The notes beneath the pieces are model-generated. The model saw only the letters and a list, made by a program, of their open reading frames with translations. It made no database searches and had not been told where the DNA came from. Below are positions 13,890 to 20,582 of a DNA stretch of 20,582 nucleotides, piece by piece. Both the position numbers and the translations under genes were made by a program. Source of the DNA: CAJPQU01 sp052170475 (GTDB lineage Bacteria; Bacillota; Negativicutes; Selenomonadales; Selenomonadaceae); assembly GCA_052170475.1 (NCBI GenBank), contig JBQNAL010000025.1:1-20582 (forward strand), in the 5' to 3' direction. The first letter of the stretch is position 1, and each line of letters starts with the position of its first letter.

Positions 13890-14093
13890 TTAGTTCCTCG
13901 TAATTGTAAAAATGGATTCCGGTGCGCAATCAAGGTATTTGCATATTTTATCTATGTTTTCGAGTGAAACATATTCATCGCGCCCCATTTTCGCTAACAC
14001 AGAACTGCTTATACTCGCCCCCATTATCAAATCAGTACGTTTTTTCTTTTTATCGATGAGAAGCTTCCATAAATTGTCATAACTGATTGCCAT
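13890..14093 (-). CDS. Small XRE-type HTH regulator downstream of the methyltransferase
   Basis: The 67-residue protein starts MAISYDNLWKLLIDKKKKRT and continues through an HTH core (ISSSVLAKMGRDEYVSLENI) to KICKYLDCAPESIFTI. It belongs to the Cro/CI-like short HTH group and is clearly related to the HTH protein at the head of the same operon: both share the ...YxNLWKLLIDKK...KD/TDL opening and the ICxxLDC motif. It lies 9 bases after the methyltransferase stop, so it is the third gene of the minus-strand operon. Its ribosome binding site is poor (GGAATGAGATGA-like), suggesting coupling to methyltransferase translation. Confidence 0.8.
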   Translation of the reverse strand: MAISYDNLWKLLIDKKKKRTDLIMGASISSSVLAKMGRDEYVSLENIDKICKYLDCAPESIFTITRN

Positions 14094-14102
14094 ACGGTCA
14101 TC

Positions 14103-15929
14103 TCATTCCAATCCGTAAAGATTCCACAGATAAGTATCGAGTTCTTCTTTGGATGCTTCCCGTATAAACGTTATATCATCTTCTGAGACCCAAGGTAATG
14201 AAAAACGCTCAACATACTTCTTTTGATAACAGTAATAGCCACCTTCAATAGCATAGCTGGTGTTAGAAACATAGTAATCCATTACATATGAATTGAGTAG
14301 TTTTACAAGAATGTCAAGTTCGTACCTGTCGTTTTCAAAGACAGCATAGCCGTTACAAAAAAGTGCATCCTCATCATCTACGTATATGAAGTTTGGTTTG
14401 TTCGCAAAGGTTGGAAATAAAAGTTTCCTTCCGTATTTATTCAATCCCTGTGTACGACCATATGCATACCAACCTTTCGTAGCGCCTTTTCCTTTATCCC
14501 TCGCATCAAGTTCCTCCCTTTGTATCTTTAAACAATGATATGTTTTAGAATACTTGAACGAGAACTCATCCTCGTCAATTAGGGTGTAGCCAGATTTTGA
14601 TTTAACATACGGAAAAATAATGTATCGCTTTGCCTCCTCGATGACATTATCGTGAAGTTTTAAATCCGGAATCTTATATATAGGCTTAACCAGCCCATCC
14701 TCTATATAGTGTTTTTCAGTATCAATTTTCTTATAAAAACCATTCTCATCTCGTTCAACAAAGTATACGCCATCACGCAATGTTGCTATCCCCGTTCTGA
14801 TGAATTCCTTAATTGAAATAAACTGAGATTCTATTTTTCGAAGGTTTTTATAAGTCTTTTCATCAACAAGTTTCCAGCTATTTTTGTCAAGGGCGTCTGT
14901 ACGCATGCTATTGAATTCGGCATTAGAAAGGGCAGCTTCAATATCTTCACATTTTGATAGAACGCAATACTTAAACTGAGACTTGCTTTTTTTATCAAAT
15001 TGCACGATACAGTTATAGGTTCTTATCGGTTTAAACACCATATTATCTCCGAAATCAAGAATGCTCTTAATATAAGACCTTGACTGCAAAAACTCGCGCA
15101 ATTCCAGTGCAGACTTGATTGTCAAAAAGTTATTAGGAATAATAAAGCTTAGCGTACCGTCGTCATCCAGCTCTTTCATGCCTTTTTCGATAAATGCATA
15201 AAAAATATTAAACACGCCATTTCGCGTAGTGGAATAATTGTTTTTTAGGAAGTCAACGGTTTCTTTGCTCATATCGTGTGGATTAACATAGGGAGGATTT
15301 CCGACGATATAATCAAATGACTTTACATGAAAGAGTTCGTTCCAATCAGAGTTTAAGCTGTCAGCGCAGGTTACATTCGGCTTAATGGCAGCGTACTTAC
15401 CTCCATGCTTTGCACTCAATAGAGTTAATATTAGTTTGCAGCGTCTCACGTTGTCGGAAACAATGTCTATGCCATAAATATGATTATTGATGATCTTATC
15501 AATAGGCCAGTTCGTCTTCGAAAGAAGGTATTCCGCTACGGCAATCAAAAAAATACCACAGCCACAGCTGGGATCTATAACAGAAACAGTATCTGAAATT
15601 ACGTCAGTCGCAGAAAAAACATGAGAGGAAATATACTCTGCTATGTATTGTGGTGTAAATACTATGCCCTTTTCGTCTTTGTCATCTTCCTCAAGTAGAG
15701 CTTCAAACAGCTCTACAATTGTTTCTAAATCAATCGGAAGATCTGATGCAGCAAGCGTTTCGGCAACCTCTCTTGAGGATTTCGTTGAATATTCATCTGC
15801 GGTACACCCTATTTTTTTTAGACAATAATACATAACTCCATCTTCGACATCGGTTGCCGAGAAGGACTTAAATTTCTTTTTCAATTCGCTGTATAAAACT
15901 AAGCGATCCACTTTTAATAAGCGCATCAT
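14103..15929 (-). CDS. Type II DNA adenine-N6 methyltransferase (gamma class)
   Basis: The 608-residue enzyme would transfer a methyl group from S-adenosylmethionine to adenine N6 in the system's target site and protect host DNA. Motif order is that of gamma-class enzymes such as M.TaqI: motif X FTPQYIAEYI (91-100), motif I DPSCGCGIF (119-127), motif II region GIDI (153-156), catalytic motif IV GNPPY (210-214), and a long C-terminal target-recognition region (about 350-600). The target sequence cannot be read from the protein. The ATG at 15929 begins on the base after the TGA of the upstream HTH gene, with GAGGAG about 9 bases ahead, so the two are translationally coupled. It is AT-rich. The product is long for a stand-alone type II methyltransferase, but no nuclease motif is evident. 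Confidence 0.92.
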   Translation of the reverse strand: MMRLLKVDRLVLYSELKKKFKSFSATDVEDGVMYYCLKKIGCTADEYSTKSSREVAETLAASDLPIDLETIVELFEALLEEDDKDEKGIVFTPQYIAEYISSHVFSATDVISDTVSVIDPSCGCGIFLIAVAEYLLSKTNWPIDKIINNHIYGIDIVSDNVRRCKLILTLLSAKHGGKYAAIKPNVTCADSLNSDWNELFHVKSFDYIVGNPPYVNPHDMSKETVDFLKNNYSTTRNGVFNIFYAFIEKGMKELDDDGTLSFIIPNNFLTIKSALELREFLQSRSYIKSILDFGDNMVFKPIRTYNCIVQFDKKSKSQFKYCVLSKCEDIEAALSNAEFNSMRTDALDKNSWKLVDEKTYKNLRKIESQFISIKEFIRTGIATLRDGVYFVERDENGFYKKIDTEKHYIEDGLVKPIYKIPDLKLHDNVIEEAKRYIIFPYVKSKSGYTLIDEDEFSFKYSKTYHCLKIQREELDARDKGKGATKGWYAYGRTQGLNKYGRKLLFPTFANKPNFIYVDDEDALFCNGYAVFENDRYELDILVKLLNSYVMDYYVSNTSYAIEGGYYCYQKKYVERFSLPWVSEDDITFIREASKEELDTYLWNLYGLE

Positions 15930-16139
15930 TCAAGTCTCCTCGTTTGTTATCTCAGCAATATCGTTTAATCGACAATCCAGCGCTGTACAGATTTTTATCA
16001 GTATGCCTGTGTTTACATTTGCCCCGGCAGCTATTTTAGATATTGTTGAGGGACTTAGCCCCGCCAACGCAGCTAGATCTTTCTTTTTAAGCTTCTTGTC
16101 GATGAGCAATTTCCACAGATTGGAATAATCCATCTTCAT
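15930..16139 (-). CDS. Small XRE-type HTH regulator upstream of the methyltransferase
   Basis: The 69-residue protein starts MKMDYSNLWKLLIDKKLKKK; the HTH core reads LAALAGLSPSTISKIAAGAN and the end is KICTALDCRLNDIAEITNEET. The ATG at 16139 has GGAGGT (complement of 16146-16151) at 6-base spacing; a longer in-frame reading to 16196 runs through the promoter and is rejected. It is the first gene of the minus-strand operon, directly abutting the methyltransferase, so it probably controls methylase expression, perhaps by repressing its own promoter at 16162-16190. It is a relative of the HTH protein at 13890-14093, not of the C-like protein on the other strand. Confidence 0.85.
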   Translation of the reverse strand: MKMDYSNLWKLLIDKKLKKKDLAALAGLSPSTISKIAAGANVNTGILIKICTALDCRLNDIAEITNEET

Positions 16140-16161
16140 AACGATACCTCCAACTGAAGAA

Positions 16162-16190
16162 AGTATACATCCAGGTAAACAGAAATACAA
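16162..16190 (-). promoter_or_regulatory. Promoter of the HTH-methyltransferase-HTH operon
   Basis: Read on the minus strand, TTGTAT (16190-16185) and TATACT (16167-16162) are spaced by 17 bp, with transcription starting near 16155, about 16 bases before the HTH start codon. An inverted repeat TATTCT/AGAATA (16218-16223 and 16231-16236) lies upstream in very AT-rich DNA and is a candidate operator. Confidence 0.75.
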
Positions 16191-16250
16191 GAACAAAATT
16201 ACGAGAACTCATAAAAATATTCTAAATATAAGAATAAAATATTTTAAAGT

Positions 16251-16292
16251 AAAAAGCCCACACGAAAGGGTTTGACCTTCGGTGTGGGCTTT
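16251..16292 (-). terminator. Intrinsic terminator after the SGNH hydrolase gene
   Basis: AAAGCCCACAC (16253-16263) and GTGTGGGCTTT (16282-16292) form an 11-bp stem, extended inward by GAA/TTC and GG/CC pairs. On the minus strand the stem is followed by TTTTT (16255-16251). It lies about 105 bases beyond the SGNH hydrolase stop and separates that unit from the methyltransferase operon promoter; it also marks the right end of the AT-rich island. Confidence 0.82.
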
Positions 16293-16397
16293 CGTTTGTG
16301 CCTCCGCTTGAAGCGTGCCGGGCAACAATTTTCTTGTTTCAGGAAATTCCCATCTTGCACTTCCTTTAGGCGGTATTTTTTCGGCTTTTGTGCGCGT

Positions 16398-17651
16398 CTA
16401 TTTTTTCGCCGCCGCCGCGAGGGCAGGGAAATGCGCCGTCACATAGCGGCCGATGGTTTCGCCGATAGAGCGCTTGGCTTCGTCGTCGGGGTGGAGTCCG
16501 TCGGCGGTGTAGTCGGCTCGGAGATTGCCGTCGGCATCGGTCAGCGCTGCGGTCACGTCGATGGCATGGGGCTGCGCCATGATCCAGTCGTTGATCTGAC
16601 GCTGCTTTTTTTTCCAATCGGCCGCCGCCGGTTCTATCGCAAAGCTCTCCGCCATGCGTTTGGGATGGATGGGGGTGGCCGTCACGAAGACGGGAACGAT
16701 ACCGTGAGCGCGGCATTTATCGGAAATCTGCGTTAAGGCGCGAATGGTGACAGGGGCGGGCGTGCCGCCGCGAAAGTCGTTGACGCCGCCCATGACGATG
16801 AGAATGCGCGGAGAGAAGGGGAGGACGTCCGCTTCAAAGCGGTCGGCCATCGCCGTCGTCGTATCGCCGCTGTACCCGAGGTTCTTCACCGGCACCGAGG
16901 CGTACGTTTCCCAGTTGTAGAGCGTGTGGCAGGGCGGGGTGGAGATGGCGCCGCCGCCGTGGGTGATGCTGTCGCCTAAGGCGGCGATGGGCGTCGGCGT
17001 CACGATCGTCCACGGCGTCGGCGCTGACCAATCGCTGTATCGGCGTCCCGCGCCGTCGAGCGCGCGCACCCGCCACCAGTAATGCCCGGATAGGCGCAGC
17101 CCCGCCTCGTCGTAGACGACGGATTCGTAGGTGTAGAAATGGCGCACGCGCTCGGCTTTCCCCTGCGGTTTCTCAGGCTCGCGCCACACCTCGACCTCAT
17201 AGCTGGAGGCGTGTAGGACAGGAACCCACGCGTAGACGGGATAGACGGGCAGATAGGCCATCGCAGCGTATTCATCCAAGACCAGCGGGGTTTTTGGGGA
17301 CATTTCCGCCGCTTTGATGGGGCGGAGGGGACTCTCCCCCACGGGGTGTCCGTCACGATCTACGCCACGTGCCAGAAAATAGCCCGCGCGGGCGTTTTTC
17401 GGCAGCGTGCGCGTGTCAAGTTCTATCCCGGGTGCGGAAATCGAATGATACAGCGCGAGTTGCTTCGCTGTTTTGGGATCGGCGCCATCCAAGAGGAGAA
17501 CGTCGTACGTCACCGCCTTGGGGATGAGCGCCCAAGAAAGGCGAAGTTTGTGCGCTGCGGAGCGTGGGGACGCACTTTCCGTCGTCCCCGGCAAAAGGCC
17601 GCAGGCCACGGCGACGCATAGCGCGCCCGCCAAAAGATAGCGTTTCAGCAA
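16398..17651 (-). CDS. Secreted SGNH/GDSL-family hydrolase with N-terminal fibronectin-like domains
   Basis: The 417-residue protein has a signal peptide (about 1-27, hydrophobic LLAGALCVAVACGLL). Residues 35-215 look like two fibronectin-III-type beta domains (LRLSWALIPKAVTYDVLLLD; YVWVP-like AWVPVLHASSYEVEVW; HYWWRVRALD). The SGNH esterase domain follows: block I GDSITHGGG (226-234, nucleophile Ser228), GYSGDTT (259-265, Gly block), GGVND (288-292, Asn291), and DGLHPDD (384-390, catalytic Asp384 and His387). Likely substrates are acyl or acetyl esters on surface or dietary glycans, which cannot be settled here. The start is TTG, preceded by GAGGGGG that overlaps the stop of the dehydrogenase gene 12 bases upstream, so the two are coupled. 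Some such proteins act as carbohydrate esterases. Confidence 0.88.
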   Translation of the reverse strand: MLKRYLLAGALCVAVACGLLPGTTESASPRSAAHKLRLSWALIPKAVTYDVLLLDGADPKTAKQLALYHSISAPGIELDTRTLPKNARAGYFLARGVDRDGHPVGESPLRPIKAAEMSPKTPLVLDEYAAMAYLPVYPVYAWVPVLHASSYEVEVWREPEKPQGKAERVRHFYTYESVVYDEAGLRLSGHYWWRVRALDGAGRRYSDWSAPTPWTIVTPTPIAALGDSITHGGGAISTPPCHTLYNWETYASVPVKNLGYSGDTTTAMADRFEADVLPFSPRILIVMGGVNDFRGGTPAPVTIRALTQISDKCRAHGIVPVFVTATPIHPKRMAESFAIEPAAADWKKKQRQINDWIMAQPHAIDVTAALTDADGNLRADYTADGLHPDDEAKRSIGETIGRYVTAHFPALAAAAKK

Positions 17652-17663
17652 GACTAAGCCCCC

Positions 17664-18842
17664 TCAGCGATTGGCCAGCCGGTAGATGGCGAGTGCCGTC
17701 TCTCGGTCGATGGGATGGAACACGCCCACGGTTTTCGTGCCGTGATCGGTACACATATCCGCCAACGAGGCGAGTTCGTCTTCTTGCACTTCGATGCCCA
17801 GTTCGCCCAAAGAGAGCGGCAGTCCCAAGCTGCGCCAAAAATCCTCCGTTTCTCGGATGCCTGCTCTCGCGCGCTCCTCCACCGTGCCGATGGAGACGTC
17901 CCAGACCTTTTCCGCGTACTGGGCGAAGCGCTCCGGGGCGTCCTCGTAGACGTACCGCGCCCACGCGCCCCACATCGCCGTGAGCGCCGCCCCGTGCGTG
18001 ACGTCAAAGCGGCCGCTCAGCTCGTGGGCTAATTTGTGGACGCCGAAATCCATGGTGCGGCCAAGGCTGGTCATCCCGCTGTGGGAAACGCTGCCGCACC
18101 ACATGAGCTCGCTCATCGCCTCGTAGTTTCGATGATTTGTCATGGCGATCCGGGCGTAATGAATGACATTTTTCAAAAGCGCCTCTGCCACGCGGTCGGT
18201 GAAGGCATTGCCCGTCTCATGGGTGAAATAGCGATCCAGCGTGTGCATCATGATGTCGGCGATCCCGCACGCCAACTGCTGGCGCGGCAGGGTGTAGGTC
18301 AGTTCGGGATTCATGATGGCAAACGCCGGGCGGTTAAACGCGGTATTGACACCGCACTTCTTGCCCGTTTCTTCGTTCGTCAGAACCGCTGAACTGCTCG
18401 TCTCACTGCCTGCCGCAGCGATGGTCAGCACCACGCCCACGGGAAGAGAGCGCGTGACGGCACGCTTCCCTGACCAGAAATCCCAGAGATCGATGTCTAG
18501 GTTCGCTGCGCCGTGTGCAATGGCTTTCGCGGTATCAATGGCGCTGCCGCCCCCGACGGCTAACATGAAATCCGCCCCGAATTTTGCCGCCGCCCGCACC
18601 CCGTCCCGCGCGTGGGAAAGAAGCGGATTCGGCTGTGCGCCGCCAAACGAGGTAGATACGAGTCCCGCTGCGCCAAGAGACCGCTCGATGCGCGCCAAGA
18701 GACCGCTCTTTTTGCAGCTTCCCCCGCCAAAGACGATGAATACCCGCCGCCCACCGTGCTTTTTCACGAGCTCTGCCGTTTTTTCTTCCGCGCCCTGACC
18801 AAATAGTATTTCCGTCGGCATATACCAACTAAAATTGTTCAT
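17664..18842 (-). CDS. Iron-containing alcohol dehydrogenase (butanol dehydrogenase-like)
   Basis: The 392-residue enzyme is a group III alcohol dehydrogenase reducing aldehydes with NAD(P)H, most like the BdhA/YugJ branch (starts MNNFSWYMPTEILFGQGAEE). The nucleotide-binding loop is VGGGSAIDTAKAIAH (96-110). The divalent-metal ligands are Asp196 and His200 (GIADIMMHTLDRYF), His269 (with His273, GVHKLAHELSG) and His283 (VTHGAALTAM). I chose the ATG at 18842 with GGAGGGGG 7 bases upstream; the 16-residue in-frame extension to 18890 does not match the family. It is the first gene of a minus-strand pair with the SGNH hydrolase; no functional link between them is obvious. Confidence 0.93.
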   Translation of the reverse strand: MNNFSWYMPTEILFGQGAEEKTAELVKKHGGRRVFIVFGGGSCKKSGLLARIERSLGAAGLVSTSFGGAQPNPLLSHARDGVRAAAKFGADFMLAVGGGSAIDTAKAIAHGAANLDIDLWDFWSGKRAVTRSLPVGVVLTIAAAGSETSSSAVLTNEETGKKCGVNTAFNRPAFAIMNPELTYTLPRQQLACGIADIMMHTLDRYFTHETGNAFTDRVAEALLKNVIHYARIAMTNHRNYEAMSELMWCGSVSHSGMTSLGRTMDFGVHKLAHELSGRFDVTHGAALTAMWGAWARYVYEDAPERFAQYAEKVWDVSIGTVEERARAGIRETEDFWRSLGLPLSLGELGIEVQEDELASLADMCTDHGTKTVGVFHPIDRETALAIYRLANR

Positions 18843-18894
18843 GCGACCGCCCCCTCCGAATAGCGATTGATGTTCGCGCTTTGCGCGCACGCCA

Positions 18895-18900
18895 TGTCAA
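18895..18900 (-). promoter_or_regulatory. Candidate -35 box of the dehydrogenase promoter
   Basis: The minus strand carries a perfect TTGACA here, about 55 bases before the dehydrogenase start. No good -10 lies 16-18 bp downstream; GAACAT at 19 bp is the best. A CGCGC/GCGCG hairpin occupies the spacer region, which would suit an operator. The assignment is weak. Confidence 0.35.
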
Positions 18901-18921
18901 ATATCCATTCTTTTTTCGTGC

Positions 18922-18957
18922 CGCGATGGAATTAGCTCTCGCGATGGAATTAGCTCT
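18922..18957. repeat. Two perfect tandem copies of an 18-bp unit
   Basis: CGCGATGGAATTAGCTCT occurs at 18922-18939 and again at 18940-18957 with no spacer. It lies 20-60 bases upstream of the candidate -35 box of the dehydrogenase gene on the minus strand, a usual position for activator sites. The unit includes AGAGCTAATTCC on the minus strand and is not itself palindromic. Confidence 0.93.
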
Positions 18958-19148
18958 ATTGTAGCGAAGAAGCCTCCGCCGTGCAATCCCTCCTCTCGAT
19001 GACGAAACTTATTTCCTATTTTGCGGGAGATAGCGCCGTAGGTTATCTTTTGATGAGAACCTGTATGGCGGAGGATTGGAACCCTCTTATTCGAAAATTA
19101 AAAATTACGAATATTGCCTGTTACCTGCGATTGAAACAAGAAAATGGC

Positions 19149-19177
19149 TTGATAAAAACAATGAGGACATTTATACT
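19149..19177 (+). promoter_or_regulatory. Promoter of the metallophosphoesterase gene
   Basis: TTGATA (19149-19154) and TATACT (19172-19177) are spaced by exactly 17 bp in AT-rich DNA. Transcription would start near 19184, about 83 bases before the ATG at 19267. Confidence 0.75.
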
Positions 19178-19266
19178 AAATATATCAATCATTCGAGAAG
19201 ATGTTCTACCTCGCCGTCCCATCGCCGCGTTCCACTGAATTTCTGTACAGAAAGGAGCCTGCTTGC

Positions 19267-20577
19267 ATGGAAATGAAGCCACTTTCCCGCCGCCGTTTTT
19301 TGCAATTAGCCGGAAGCGCTGTCATGATGGTGACGGCAGGCTGCGCGTTCTCTCCCCTTCCCATCAATCAGAAAGGGGAGATGTCCAAAGCTGGCGACTG
19401 TCTGGCGGTGGGAGATACTTCCTTGGATGCGTGGCACCTTCGCCAAATCATTACCGCTGACAGCCGTACCTCGCGCACCATCATGTGGCACTCGGCAGAA
19501 AAGCAGGAGGGTGCCGCCGTCTTTTGGCGCGTCGCCAATCGCTCGATGTGTGGCAGCGTTCCCGCCGAATCGATGCTCTACACGGACGACGGCCAGCATA
19601 TCTATCTCCACTGCGCGGCGCTCAACGGTCTTCCCGCCGGCGCGTCCTGCGAATATCGCGTCGTGGCAGGGGCGCAGGGGACGCCGTGGCATCCCCTCCC
19701 CCTCGATCAGGGCGGCTCCTTTAAGGCGCTCATTTTCCCGGATTCCCAATGTTCCGACGGCTATGTCACTTGGCGAAACGTGGCACAGGCCGCCGCCCGT
19801 CAGCACCCGGACGCCGCCTTTCTCATCAGCATGGGGGATCTCGTGGACAATGGGGAAGATCATCATCAGTGGGATCAATGGTTCAAAGGATTGAGCGGCA
19901 TCGCGCAGCGGATCCCCCTCGCCCCCATCATGGGCAATCACGAAACTTACACCACCGATTGGCAGGTGCGCTGGCCAAAAGCCTATTTGGCGCTTTTCGC
20001 TCTGCCGGAAAACGGCAGCGCAAATTTTAATCGCCACTATTATTCGTACGATTACGGCGACGTGCATTTCACCGTCCTGAGCACCCAGTGGCAGGAACTC
20101 CATGAACTCACGCCCGGTCTAAAATCGGAGCAGATGGCGTGGCTGCCTAAAGATTTGGCCGGCACGAAAAAGAAATGGAAAGTCGTCCTTCTCCATCGCG
20201 ACGTTTTGCAGTACGGTATCCATGGCCGTCCCGAACGCATTCCGGGGATTGACGAAAAGGTAGGCCGCGCGTTCATGCCCCTCTTCGAGGAGGGTGGGGT
20301 CGACGCGGTACTCACCGCTCACCTTCACACCTATCGCAACCGCGGCCATATCGCGAACTTCGCCGCGCATGACACGGGGCCGCTCTACTTGCTCACTGGC
20401 GTTGCAGGAAACGTCCGCTACCCGAATCTTTGGATCGACCACGAATTGGATCGCGTCGTCGCCCCGCAGCCGGAGACGGACAATTACCTCACCTTGGAGG
20501 CGTCTTCCGATGCCCTCACCTTCCGGTGCTTTTTGCCGGACGGCGAGATCATCGACGAGGTGACGCTGCGAAAATAA
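19267..20577 (+). CDS. Tat-exported calcineurin-like metallophosphoesterase (putative lipoprotein)
   Basis: The 436-residue protein starts with a twin-arginine signal SRRRFLQLAGS (7-17) followed by VTAGC (22-26), a possible lipobox with Cys26. Residues 50-150 look like the fibronectin-like N-terminal domain of purple-acid-phosphatase-type enzymes (TADSRTSRTIMWHS). The metal-binding blocks of the phosphoesterase domain are FPDSQ (157-161), GDLVDNG (190-196), GNHE (223-226), LLHRD (308-312) and AHLH (351-354). DxQ replaces the usual DxH and AHLH replaces GHxH, both tolerated variants. The Tat route fits a metal-loaded, pre-folded enzyme. Substrate is unknown. The ATG at 19267 has AAAGGAG (19251-19257) 9 bases upstream; the in-frame extension to 19201 would remove the N-terminal Tat signal. 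Confidence 0.9.
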   Translation: MEMKPLSRRRFLQLAGSAVMMVTAGCAFSPLPINQKGEMSKAGDCLAVGDTSLDAWHLRQIITADSRTSRTIMWHSAEKQEGAAVFWRVANRSMCGSVPAESMLYTDDGQHIYLHCAALNGLPAGASCEYRVVAGAQGTPWHPLPLDQGGSFKALIFPDSQCSDGYVTWRNVAQAAARQHPDAAFLISMGDLVDNGEDHHQWDQWFKGLSGIAQRIPLAPIMGNHETYTTDWQVRWPKAYLALFALPENGSANFNRHYYSYDYGDVHFTVLSTQWQELHELTPGLKSEQMAWLPKDLAGTKKKWKVVLLHRDVLQYGIHGRPERIPGIDEKVGRAFMPLFEEGGVDAVLTAHLHTYRNRGHIANFAAHDTGPLYLLTGVAGNVRYPNLWIDHELDRVVAPQPETDNYLTLEASSDALTFRCFLPDGEIIDEVTLRK

Positions 20578-20582
20578 TCGGC

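Larger units (their letters stand above)
18843..19266. other. Divergent intergenic region between dehydrogenase and metallophosphoesterase genes
   Basis: This 424-base gap separates divergent genes. Its left half holds a minus-strand TTGACA (18900-18895), a CGCGC-TTT-GCGCG hairpin (18875-18887) just downstream of that box, and the 18-bp tandem repeat at 18922-18957. Its right half (about 19010-19200) is notably AT-rich and contains the promoter at 19149-19177. Two overlapping plus-strand ORFs (18981-19238 and 19076-19276) lack ribosome binding sites; the second includes SYSKIKNYEYCLLPAIETRK, which looks like a gene fragment but is not recognised. Confidence 0.55.

Noticed and set aside
13890..14093. 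Antitoxin of a toxin-antitoxin pair
   Set aside because: No toxin-like partner adjoins it; it is in operon with the methyltransferase and related to the other HTH gene there.
14103..15929. Fused restriction-methylation enzyme (type IIG)
   Set aside because: The protein is long, but its N-terminus reaches motif X by residue 91 without a nuclease motif, and a separate probable nuclease gene is nearby.

Overview
The window looks like chromosomal DNA from a GC-rich, low-copy-signal member of the Firmicutes, most plausibly the Negativicutes (Selenomonadales). This rests on the rpsF-ssb-rpsR order, strong AGGAGG-type ribosome binding sites, sigma-70-type promoters, and a B. subtilis-like SPFH/zinc-ribbon/TPM operon in a GC-rich genome. 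The lineage is an inference and cannot be proved from the sequence alone.

Layout. Bases 1-1316 hold a 39-bp tandem repeat, a promoter and the rpsF-ssb-rpsR operon, closed by a hairpin terminator. Bases 1336-4057 hold a two-gene unit: a CLC-type chloride/proton antiporter with a cytosolic TrkA-C-like tail, and a secreted family 18 glycoside hydrolase. Bases 4058-6458 hold a duplicated promoter segment, a secreted major-royal-jelly/yellow-family protein and a TPM-domain membrane protein. Bases 6459-10610 hold a long leader region, a 38-codon ORF with an excellent ribosome binding site, and an operon encoding relatives of B. subtilis YdjI (SPFH, here with three C-terminal zinc ribbons), YdjG (two zinc ribbons plus a membrane segment) and YdjH (TPM domain), ending in a strong terminator. 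Two membrane proteins of unknown function follow (10706-11443 and 11736-11966).

Bases of about 11,970-16,250 are visibly more AT-rich than the rest and carry what looks like a horizontally acquired type II restriction-modification island. On the plus strand a C-protein-like regulator, an unrecognised 150-residue protein and a probable restriction endonuclease form one unit. Converging on it from the minus strand is an operon of a small HTH regulator, an N6-adenine methyltransferase (NPPY motif) and a second, related HTH regulator. A perfect 23-bp inverted repeat sits at the left edge. The island therefore has three regulators for one methyltransferase/nuclease pair plus an extra protein, which is the most unusual thing in the window.

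To the right the GC-rich chromosome resumes: a minus-strand unit of an iron-type alcohol dehydrogenase and a secreted SGNH hydrolase, a regulatory gap with an 18-bp tandem repeat and an AT-rich stretch, then a Tat-exported lipoprotein-like metallophosphoesterase on the plus strand.
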